Below the pieces are notes generated by a model. That model did not search any database. It saw only the letters and a program-made list of their open reading frames with translations, and was not told the origin of the DNA. From Strigops habroptila (taxonomy: Eukaryota > Chordata > Aves > Psittaciformes > Psittacidae), in the NCBI RefSeq assembly GCF_004027225.2, contig NC_044282.2, forward strand, positions 74,224,287-74,288,286: a stretch of 64,000 nt of DNA. The letters are read 5' to 3'. Position numbers and translations under genes: made by a program. Positions 47,943 through 58,700 of the stretch are shown here, one piece after another (within the stretch, counting starts at the first letter, position 1; each line of letters begins with the position of its first letter).

Positions 47943-50900
47943 AAACCTTTATGGCACATTTTCCAAAGATAAAGAGAAATAGGTAAGAATTCCAATTTTG
48001 TGTTCATCTCCAATTAAATTGAGTTCACAATTAACCTGGTATTACAGTGAATTGAACCATCTGGACATAATGCAAACAAAGGGATCTTAACAGTGGCTTC
48101 TGAAAGAGGTGTGAATGAAGAGGCTGTTCCCAGTTGTAGGTGGCTCATGATCCACACTTGCAAGAAGCTTAATCAGGAATGCTATCTAGTAAGTGTCATT
48201 ACCATTTTTAATCCATCTTTAGTTATTTTTGTGACCTTTATTTTTTCTATTAATTAGTTCAAATATTTTAATATCAGTTTTCTTAACGTAATGGCATAGA
48301 AGAAGCTTCTACATCATTCTACATCAATCATCTGTGTTTTCTTGCTGTACAAGCTTGTCAAAGGATTTCCCCAAAGGCAAAACAGGGATAGCTTAAAAGC
48401 TTTTAATTGTTTCACTGGTATTTCATAGAGAGAAAAGCTGTTTTCAGACGTAAATAATTTGACAAATAACCAGGGGTAAAATTGGACATGGAAATGAATA
48501 GATAATCCTGAGGGAGGGAGCTCAGAATAACAGAGATTTGATCAGAAATTATTCCTCTACAGTTATATTCTTAGTGCTGTATATTTTTTCATTCTTCTTG
48601 TGGGCATAACTAGGTCCACGTACACAAACTGAAATCTCAAACACAGAAATGTATTCCATCCAGTTCATTATTTACTGACCCTGGGAAGATCCTAAACACC
48701 ATCTCCAGCTGGTGAGGAATGCCTCTCTAATGAGACATGCTAACATCAAAGGTGGTGCAGGGCTCTGTGAAATGGAAGCTAATAACCTCTGCTGAGCTGA
48801 TAAATATGGGTTTCATGCCAGCATTGCCCAAGCTACTGGGGTCAAGTGACATTAAGACTGCAAAAACGTGGATGAAAGTAGGGAGGCACCAGCAAGAGGC
48901 TGTGGCAAAGGATACGGAGGCAATTACCAGTAATGTGGTGCTGCGCGAAGCAAAGCAAACTGAATGTCATAATAAAATGAAACTGAGGCAACTGGAGCTT
49001 GAAGAGGTAAGAAAGTCTTTCACAGGGAATACAAAACCTCTTCTGTTTTGTTCAGCTGAATGGCGAGAGTGCTCTATACTAAAGGAAAACGCTAGAGAAG
49101 AAAATCAGCTCACCCTTTCTGTATGGTAGGGATCCAAGATGGCACAGTGCTGTTGACACAATTACATAGCCTTGCTTCTCTAGCTGCAGATCTGCATATG
49201 CACAGCTAGCTGTAATAGCTAACAATTAGCACTCTGGGCTGCACGTTGCTCCTTGTCAGAGGAAATGCATAGAGTGCCCCATAATTCATCTTTCTGACCC
49301 AGTTCATAAGGAACACTACTTGTACTGGCAGGAACTTGTTTGACAGAAGGCATGTCAGCAAGAGCTTTTGCTCAGTCTCACTCCACTGGCCACAACAGGA
49401 GTTAGTACCAAAGCTATTGTCCTGGGTAACTCTGTCTTGCCGTAATGTTTAACACTTCCTTTTAAGAAAACTCCAATATTTTTTTTGTATGCAGCAAATA
49501 AGAAAGGGAGTTAATAGGTAACATTATTATTATTAGACAATTTTGTAGATTGCAGATGAAAGTCAAACACAGATAAATGTTTTATTGGCTAAGCAGGAAA
49601 AAGATCTGATAGGTAATACTAAGGTTTTTTTGTAAGGCAGTATTTGTCTGACATTCTCTTAGGAGTCTAAGCCTATGGAAATACTAAGGAATGGCTATTA
49701 AACTTAAAAATGAAGAGAAATACTTTGTTGTTTATTTTTGACCACATCAGCTGACTTGCAGAATGTTGCTGTGACTTGCCACAGTAACATTCTGCCAGTC
49801 CAACTGATTGAAAAGGAACCAAAAAGCTGCAAGCACCTCCCTCTTCAGATGAATAGCAGTATTAAATATAATACTCTCACCAACTGTTTCACAGTTTAAG
49901 TACACATGTAGTTCTTCAAGTAAATTAAGATTTGGCATATGTGCAATTCAGTGATACAGCAGGAGTTAGAATCTGGCTCTACTGTTACAGCTCTACCCTC
50001 TCAATATACTGCATTGCCTTCTCTTGAGTTTAAGATGCAGTATATTAAAAAACATAGTTAATTATTTCAAGTTAGAACTTATTATAATCAAGTCATTGTT
50101 TATTTTAACAACAAATCATTACTGGAGGCCACCCCTGGGTTTGTGTCAATGTGCTAGAATGTACTTTTAATCATAATTCAATTGAAAATGATGGATTAAA
50201 TATCCACATGGTTAAAAAGAAATCAGATTGATGTGGCTATGCTAGCTAGGCATCGCTGGAAATGGTAAATACCCGTTTGTGCAACTAGCATTCTGCCTGA
50301 CAGGAAATCCTGATGCATTTGCATTGATGCTGATGCAGAGAACTGTTCTGGCTTACAGATATCCATACAGGATACTCCTTGTCTGCTGTCTCTACACTTA
50401 TTTCTTGCTACTAGGTATAATTTGACATAAACTTTAAAATGTCTGGGATCTGTAAAAATCCTCAAATGGACAACAACCGCTTTCCCCAAGCCCCAACTGT
50501 TTTGTCCTTCATTTTTCACTCAAAATACTCTGAGGTTACTTACAGTTCTGGCTCAGAAAGTTCCCTTAAAAGTCGATGGGGAATTTTGGCGTATCAGAGC
50601 AGACGCAGTAGCAGGGAAGAAATCTTCAAGAATTTTGCTGGAATTTCCACATTATTCATGCTACAGAGGGATTCCCCCATCTTTCCACTCCTGTGGAACA
50701 AGAAGTAACTTTTAGTCTACTGTACTTGTGGGACTTTTGGGAATTCCTGGCCATACTTAAAAGACTCAACCTCTCAGTGCCCTTACTCTTCCTTTTATAC
50801 CTACTCCTGGTTTGACAGGGAAACAGGTTTCTCCCAGAGCAAGCATAAGACAAGGACGACTCCTTGCTGTTAGCTTGCAGTTTTCACTAGCCACAGTCCT

Positions 50901-53870
50901 GTTGAGTCAGCCCATATTCAGACAACTCTGGTTTTGACTGAACTTTCATAACCCTGCTGTGGATCCCAAGCGTCCCCACTTGGTTCCTGTTTTGCTCTTC
51001 CGAAGCTTCATCACGCAAAGGCCCAGCAACCCAGCAGTGCGGATCCACAGGCAAAACCAGCAGCAAGACCTTTCTCTCTGCCACCTCCTTCCTTTGCATA
51101 TGTAGGAGAGGAAGAGAAAACCACTGTCTCTTGCCTCAGATGCATACTGGGTAGATTGTTTACACTCTTCTCCCAGAACAGTCCCCGCCCTTAGCTCAGT
51201 GTGGGCAGAGCTGACCAAAAATCTTCTGACAAACTCTGATGAGATAAATGGGACTGTACACAATTGTGCTTTTCTGATGCCTGCAGACTTAAGGCATCAT
51301 TTTGTGTTTGTGTTTGCAACAAGAGGCACAGGAAATTATGCTATGAGAAAAACAAGTTAAAGTGAGATCATAAAGTAATTGCAGATCTGGGGTCTAGGAA
51401 CAGATTATTATCTTTTCAGCGTCTTCTGTGTAGAATCTTTGTGGTACCAAAGGAGATGCAATAGAAATGAGATGGGGATGCTGTATCTGTAGAACAACAA
51501 ACTCTAGACTTCAAAAAACAAGGTTAATGTCTGAATCTGTTCTTTCAGCAGTAGGAGGCCACACACTGTATTAAATACTGACTATACTAAATACTCCATT
51601 CTAGAGAATGGAGATGTGAAAGAACAGGACTGTTCTCTCTGCTTTCTTAAAAATTTTAAATAGGATAATTTTTTATTTCCAAAATAGTCCTGAATATCCA
51701 TTCCTAGAATGGTTAAAACTAAATCCAGATGCTCCACCCTAGGGGTGAAGGAGTGGAGGGAGGAGGATTTCAGTCAGCTCACACTGAGACATAAGCACCT
51801 GCTATCAGCCTTCTCTAGTTCTGGGTGGGTCAGTTCACTCAAGGTGCCAACTTCCTCAGCTGAGACTGAATTGTAGTAACAAAGTGCCCAGATTTACCAC
51901 TGCAAGGACAGTCATCAAACTTGCTTTTAGGAGTATTCCCAGGTAAAAGTGCTAAAGCAATGCAGCCAAATATATCACCAGCTACAGGTTATAGTGATGT
52001 TGCCCTGCGACTCAGAGTTGTGATGTTTAAGTTTTTCCTAGATCAGTACTCCAGAAGACTCCCAACAGCTACACTAAAAATGGAAGCCTTCCACTTCAGT
52101 TCAGTTTGGGATCAGAAAAAACAACTCAAAAAGATAATCGTTTCTACCTTTTAATTCATTTCAAGGGATGCCCAGGGCTCAGCAATCAGAGGTAAAGAAC
52201 TTCCTGTCCTACAGCAAGTCTTGTCAGCTCTCTTAGCTGGCTGTATTTTAACTAACTAGCTTGCATTGCTCTGCAGCTGAGCACGAGTGAGCTGGTTCAG
52301 GAGAGCCACAACTGGTCAAGCCTGGTGCCAGCGATGTCCCTAATCTGTATAGGTATCCTGCCGGTGCCTACATGATGACCACTAAAGGCAACTGAACAAT
52401 CTCTAGCTCATCCAATTTCTTCTAACTATTACTACGTTGTAAATAGTTTCCCTTTCAGCAACTCCTTCTGATGTCTGCATATACCTGAAAAAGAGGTAAG
52501 TATTCTTATACTCAGTTTGACGAAGTGTGTGCTACAGAAACTATAAAGCTTCTTCACAGCCATCAAGGGCTCTTAGTGTAAAAAAAATCCCAAACCTGAA
52601 ACCAACCAACCAAACCAAAACCGAAAATAAAACTGTCATGACTGTTTCTGGATGCCTTTTCTGAAATCTATTGTACTGCTCTCCAGTTTGAATAAGGAAC
52701 TGCAAATCATCTGAGATAAATAAGCTCACAATGTATTTCATAAAGATATGTAATATTTATCTAATGTATAGTAGTCTTTCTGCAGGAACAGTGGCCAACA
52801 GCAATGCTGAGAACACATGCGAACTGGATGGTGTGGATGGAAGTAAAAACGTCTAAAACTGTTGAATCAAATCTTTATCTCAGTGCTATGGAATTTCAGT
52901 ATAAAATGTTTTTCAAGAACACATGAGCCATGTGACTGCTACATGGCTACCAACTTGTGCTAGCCAGTCTCTTAATGCCTAGAAATTGCTTGATGCCAAA
53001 GTCATTACTGCCTCGTTAGAGCCCACAAGAAACAAACTGATGAGGCAGGGAAGTTCCACAGCGTTGCATGCACTATTGCATGTTATATACTGCTGCCAGA
53101 TAAAGAGAGCTTAGCGGCTGGTTAGTCAGGCTCTTACAAAAATGCTTTTGTAGTTGCCTTTAAGGGTTAGTAGCTCATTGAGAATTATTTCACCCATGGA
53201 TCACCAGATTCTTATTCAGGACCGAGGCTGCAGGTTTTTCCTCTTAGCTCTTTTGTTTCACAGGAGGACTCTGAGTTCACTCTAAAGATGTGGAGTGGGA
53301 GGGAAGGACATGATTTTTGCTGCAAATGTGTTAATTGTGCGAATTAAACCAAAGTCATTTAACTATGCAACTCTGCTAAATGTTACATACTAATATTAAC
53401 ACTAATATTCCAAAGCCCATAATTTATTTTTCTGATGTTTTACTTAAACATTCTCTTCAGCTTCAAAAATGGGGAAAAGGTCATGGTTGGATTTTTCTAC
53501 TCTTGGACCATTAGGATTAATACTATATCCAGTATTTGGGTTAAAAAGCTTAATCTTGTGTTATCTGTTACTGTGGTGTTCTCCAAAAGGACTCAATTTC
53601 AGTCAGTTTTAGGGCACTGTTTAGTGGTGGTGGTTTGGGCTTTTTTGTTAAGCTACGTGTGTAAAACTAAAGGTATTTGGACAAACACTGCTGCAGTTTA
53701 ATTTGTACTACACGGAAAAGCAGCCGGATTTACTTCGAGAATTTGCAAAACGTTCTGTGAATAAACTACATGATCTATTAAGCAGACACGGTCCCGATTG
53801 CTAATGCAGCAGTGGAGATGTGAAACACAAGTGGCAAGAGACAGCTTGAGGACAATAGCTTAGGCGAGCA
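47943..53870. other. Intergenic DNA upstream of CCDC88A, nothing recognised
   Basis: I see no exon, RNA gene or repeat family. A 130-codon open frame at 48737-49129 is unassigned. Confidence 0.45.
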
Positions 53871-53879
53871 AATTGCTTG

Positions 53880-54830
53880 TCATCATTCGCTTTCCAGCAA
53901 CCAGGTCCCCCCCTCCCTGCCCTCCTTTCCCCACTAAATCCCTCCAGAACGCTGGCGGGTGTGCCTGGATTTCACCTCAGGAGGAAACCTGTCCTTTCCA
54001 AAGGCGGGAGTGTGGCGCGATGCATCCCCCATTTTTCTCTTCAAGAGCGTCAGCGACTCCCATCACACCCCCTCCCCTTTTTCTCCCCACACAACGAGTT
54101 TTTCCTCAGGGGCACCTTATTTTTCCCCCCAACGGCGACTCCAACAGCACCTCTCTCACCCCCCGCGGGGCAGACCTGCGTGTGCCATGCCCCCGAGCGC
54201 TTCTCCTTCCATCCTCATCCTTCCTCCTCATCCTCCTCTTACTGCTGCTGAGGGGCCGAAGCCGCCTCAGCCGCTTCTCCCGCCTCAACGCCCCCCTCAC
54301 GCGGCGCGGCCGTTGGGCGCGCGCTCTGCCGCAGCGCGCCGCGCACGAGCCCTGCAGCGGTTTCGCCCCCCCCCCGCCGCGGCTTCCATTCGCTGGCCCC
54401 GCCCCCGAGCAGCGGTTGAGGCGAGGGGGGAGAGAGAGGAAGGGACCGGGTCTGGCGGAGGGATCCCCGGTTACCGCACACCCAGAGCGGGGCGGAGGGA
54501 TCCATACGCTGGACCCGCCCGTCAGAGAGGGAGGGAAGGAGGGAGGGAGTGATGCGGCGCGGCCGGGCTGGCTGAGGAGAGGTGGCCGTTATCTGGGAGA
54601 AGGGGGTGGGAAGCGAGGCTGGTGCGGCGGGAGGCTGAGGCGGGGTGGGGGGGGTAAGTGGGGTAGGCAAAGAGCTGGACGCGGGGATTTAGGGCTGGGG
54701 AAGGGGGTCGGGGGGCTCCGGAGGCCGAGGGGAGCGGCCAGCGCGGGGGAAGGGCGAGGTTGTGGGGCGAGGCGGCGTGTGCCGGTCCTGCCGCTGTCTC
54801 GCTTGGTGGAAAAGGGAAGGGGTGAGAAAA
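53880..54830. promoter_or_regulatory. CpG-island promoter of CCDC88A
   Basis: The GC content and CpG density rise sharply, with the peak at about 54270-54520, flanked by purine-rich GGGA repeats (54525-54550). It lies about 0.6-1.5 kb upstream of the CCDC88A start codon. The transcription start was not resolved. Long open frames on both strands here are compositional. Confidence 0.8.
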
Positions 54831-55133
54831 GGGAACTGGGTTAAAATAGCCTCTCATCCCTGCCGGGGGCTGGTTCCCTCTCTGTGGCTGCCGTGCCATT
54901 GCGGGGAGAGGAGCAGAGGGGTTCTCTTGTGTGCAGGAGCAGCCTGGGGGGGCTGAGCTGGGGGTCTCTGCCCCTCATTGCCTTCCTTCATCTGGATTTT
55001 TGTGTGTGGGGAAGGGGCAGGATGAGCTTGCAGAGTTTTAGTGGAATTTCTCCTTCCTTTCTGAGGAGCTGCCGCTGCTGAAGCAGATTTTTCCTTCCTT
55101 CCTTTTTTTTTTGTCTGATGCAGTATCCCAGTA
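54654..55133 (+). other. Inferred 5' UTR intron of CCDC88A
   Basis: A consensus donor GTAAGT (54654-54659) lies in the CpG island. A long pyrimidine tract followed by GATGCAG ends at 55133. Together they suggest a non-coding first exon joined to an exon starting at 55134 that contains the start codon. This is inference from splice signals only. Confidence 0.45.
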
Positions 55134-55439
55134 GCTAGGCAGCCTCCCTCTTTTCTTTCCTTCCGTCCTTATACCCCTTCGGTATGTAGGAAGGGAGAGA
55201 CATCAATGGAAAAGCTGAAATACGCGTAGATGGACTTTCAAATGCCTTTTTTCTTGCAAGAGGAAGATAAATCCCAGTTGCCAGCGCACTGACTTTTTTG
55301 TTGCTGTTGCATTGCTTGGTAAAAATGGGGTTCAGTTCCTCCAGCTGAATCCTTGGAGCATTTCAGAGTTGCTACAGCAAAGGACTTCTATTTTTTCACA
55401 TCAGAAGAGCTACATTGATGTTAACCGTTTTCTTGTAAG
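55134..55439 (+). promoter_or_regulatory. CCDC88A leader with five upstream ORFs
   Basis: If transcribed as inferred, this leader contains a start-stop element at 55184-55189 (ATGTAG) and ORFs at 55206-55229 (7 aa), 55230-55292 (20 aa), 55325-55348 (7 aa, A at -3 and G at +4) and 55418-55438 (6 aa). The last one ends a single base before the main start codon. Confidence 0.6.
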
Positions 55440-55502
55440 ATGGAGAACGAGATATTCACACCCCTCTTGGAGCAGTTCATGTCTAGCCCTCTTGTCACCT
55501 GG
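55440..55502 (+). CDS. CCDC88A: CCDC88A coding exon 1
   Basis: ATG is at 55440 in the context AAGATGG (A at -3, G at +4). It has 21 codons ending LVTW, with donor GTAAGC. Confidence 0.95.
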
Positions 55503-55722
55503 GTAAGCATTTCTCTCTCCTCACACCTTAACTCATTTATTTGCTCATTGTTTGATGATAAATGCCTTGCGGGGGAGAATAAAGTGGAGTTAGTGTCACG
55601 GTGGTGATGGTTGTGTTTTAGGTTAAGACATTTGGACCGTTAGCTGGAGGAAATGGGACCAACCTGGAGGAATATGTGGCACTCGTGGATGGCGTGTTTC
55701 TGAACGAAGTCATGCTGCAAAT
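55440..55722 (+). CDS. CCDC88A: CCDC88A (Girdin), first two coding exons; rest beyond the window
   Basis: Girdin is a large (about 1870 aa in mammals) scaffold. It has an N-terminal Hook-type domain, a long coiled coil and a C-terminal G-alpha-activating and actin-binding region, and it acts in cell migration, dynein-linked transport and Akt signalling. Only residues 1-54 plus two bases are present, in exons 55440-55502 and 55622-55722. They match the Hook-domain N terminus ([20 protein letters not shown] and [20 protein letters not shown]). DAPLE (CCDC88C) is the nearest alternative, but synteny and the [14 protein letters not shown] start favour CCDC88A. The gene is divergent from CFAP36, as in mammals. 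Confidence 0.95.
55622..55722 (+). CDS. CCDC88A: CCDC88A coding exon 2
   Basis: The acceptor is TTTTAG after an intron of only 119 nt. It encodes [20 protein letters not shown]... to ...NEVMLQ plus two bases (AT) of Ile, with donor GTAAGT. It is Hook-domain sequence. Confidence 0.95.
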
Positions 55723-58700
55723 GTAAGTGTGTGAGAGTTGTGCCTTGGGTTGATTTTTCTGCTCGTGTTTCTCTTGTGTGGTTTTATTTCATATGAAAAC
55801 TCCTTTTCTCCCTCGTATTCACCTCTGTAGATCTCTTTTCTTTTATACTTGAAGTAGTAATGTGGTCAGTTAAGAGGAGACTTTGGAGCACAGCAGATGC
55901 TCTGCACAGTTTGCTGTCTGAGTGATGTATTTGCAGGATGTATAGTGTAATACAGGCTGAATCACGATATGCAGAACTTACTGGAAAACTGGATGACTGT
56001 AAATAGTTTCCCAGCTTTCCAGTGGAGAAGCATAAAGGTTCATTCTGCTGTAAGTCATGCTTGTAAACAAAATTCTGAATAAATTTGCTTGCTAATAAGA
56101 TACTAATACATATCTCAGTTCACGTGACATGCAACTTAAGGATCATATGCGAGTCACATAACATTGTTTACTGAGCAAATGGACTGTCCTTCAACTCCTT
56201 CCGCTGTGTTTTTCACAGTTCCAAATCAGAGTAGATAGTTGTGCAGTAAAGCTGATGTTTTAATTGACTCTATAGAATGTTTTCTGGCTGTGAACCAGTG
56301 AAGAAACATTTTTACATGGTTTTATAAACTGTTTATTCAAAACTCTGACTGTTAGAAACATTTCTTTATAGTGACTTTTTGTTCAGCGTAGTTGTGACTG
56401 GAACGTTGCCCACTACTGTAATGTTGGAGAGTAGCGCTTTTGTCAACTGCCTAGTGATCTAATCATAAAAGTGTTACTAGTGGAAAAATATTCTCCATAC
56501 CTTTTTTTGGGGGGACATTTAAGTCTTTACAGAGAAATACAGTTTTTGTTTGAATAGGTATGAAAAAATGTAGGTTTATGAATGGCTGGATAGATACATT
56601 GGTGGGTGAGCAGCTTGTGTTGACAGCTGTTCCTCAGGAACACTGCTCAGTGATGGGCATCCTTTTACTCTGTTTATAGATTTTACTCATATTTAGTATT
56701 TTAAATGTTTTTGCTGTTGGTATTCAGCTTGTACAACTCATCTGTGTAAAAAGATCTACACGTTACCACATTTAAGTTTGAGTTTGCATCCGTTTGAAAT
56801 CAGCATTTTCTTTTCTCACCTTCTATGCAGCTAAAATTCCAAGTATTCACTCCTGTAATATTGAGAAACATGGAAAACTTAGTGGAATTGAGCTTTTTGG
56901 AAGAAAAAAACCCATCTTGAATGTATTTCTGGCATATTTTAATCAGAATTTGAAGTGATGCATTCATTGAAGCATGCTGGTTTTATGTATTTTTTTTCTT
57001 TTTCTTGGACTATATATAAATGAAGTAGCTTCTCGATGGTGACAATGCCTTGAACTCGTAGAGCTTCTATCTGCTGAAAATGTTTGGCAGGCAGATTTAG
57101 TACTGAAACTGGATCAAGGTGACTGTGAAGAATATAGTCTTGAACTTTTTGAACACTTAAGAGTATAAATCGATATCTGATACTTATGTGGGATATGTGT
57201 ATGTAAAATGGAAAGCTGCCGAGAGGGAACATTCCCATGCTTAAGCCAGAGTGTCTTGAATTTGGCTTTGACTTTGCGCATTCTTGACCCCATATCATGA
57301 TTACTGTACTTAGGAGTGGTTTGTGTATGTATTAAAAAAACCATGCCCAGGAGATGTAAAATAAAATAGTTTGGTAATCAGAACACTTAAACCCTACCTT
57401 AAACTAGAGGTGTGGTACAAATACAATTCATTTTACAAATAGGTAACTACACTGAAAGGTGTATTTCATTGAAAATACATTTTTGGGGGACTGAAATGTG
57501 TTATGGTTGGTTACTACGTAAGAGTACAGTTCTGGAAACTTCAGTTCTGTTTTGGAGGGGTTTAGTTTATTTTGAATTTTTTGCCAGGATTGAAAGAGGG
57601 GAAAAAATGTTTCATGTTTTGCAGACTGATTCCATCTCTGGTGAAGTCACTGTGGAAACCTGTGTTAGCTTCCAGTCCTATTCACTTTGAGTAGCCACCT
57701 ATTAAACACGTGTCTTCATTTGCAAAAACATCTCAGGTGCAGCTCCAACTGATCATCTCTATAACTTATTTTCAGTATTTTTCCATTTTATTACTATTTC
57801 TTTCCCTTTCAGTCTTAACTGCTGTATGTTGAGAACATGGGGCAGAAAAATTTGTATCATGTGACTTCAAAAGCAAAATATTTTGCTACAGAATGTTGTG
57901 TTTTGGTGGTTTTTTTTCTTTTGTTTTAAGTTCTCACTGACTTAATTCACATGAATTCGAGGTCTGTGGTTAGGAGCTATGGCTCTCTTGGAAGCTATAG
58001 AGAAACGATCTTGCAGAAGTCACCAGGAGTGCCGTTCATACAAATATGTGGAAATCACCACTAGAAGTTGTTTTTCTTACATGACTTATGTTATATGATG
58101 CTTACTGTTCACACCAGTTTTGAGATATTAAGGCTGTTAATGTTTTGGAGTGGGATTACAGCTGGTGCATACCTGTCAGCTAAGGACTTTGTGATGTGGT
58201 GGTGGTGTAGGTTGTTTCCTGTGGTTGGAAAGCTGTTTGCAGTATGAGATACTTTAAAGGGCATTAAAAGCAAGGGCAAGTGGAGGCTGTTAGAAGTGTT
58301 GTGGTGCTGCTTTATATATACTTTCATACTTTATTTTTGCCTAATGTTGAAAAAACAAAATCTGTGACCATAAAAGCGAGTTAATATTGGATTAGGCATG
58401 GTTTGTAAACAGTTTCACAGTCAGGAAAAGTGGTTTTGTTACTTGGAGAAGGCTTTTTGTTCAGTTAAAAAAGAGTTAATCCTGCCCTCCATCAGCTACA
58501 AGTGAGAGTGTTAGTATGGCATTTGTTTCTCCTTGTGCTTGTCTAGACCAAATCTATTTTCATCAATTGTAATGATATAGACAGAGGAAACAGATGTCAG
58601 CATTGGAATAGTTGCAGGATAATGGTACTGAGATGGTTGGGTTTTATCAGCATGGAGTTTATTAGTACCTCATACATGAGAGAATAATTCATTAAATTCC

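Noticed and set aside
53873..54844. 323-codon + strand open frame across the CCDC88A CpG island
   Set aside because: It is Pro/Arg/Gly-rich low-complexity sequence in very GC-rich DNA, with equally long frames on both strands and no recognised domain. It is compositional.
55312..55506. Open frame running into CCDC88A exon 1 from a TTG
   Set aside because: It is out of frame with the Girdin N terminus and has no ATG start. The conserved protein starts at 55440.
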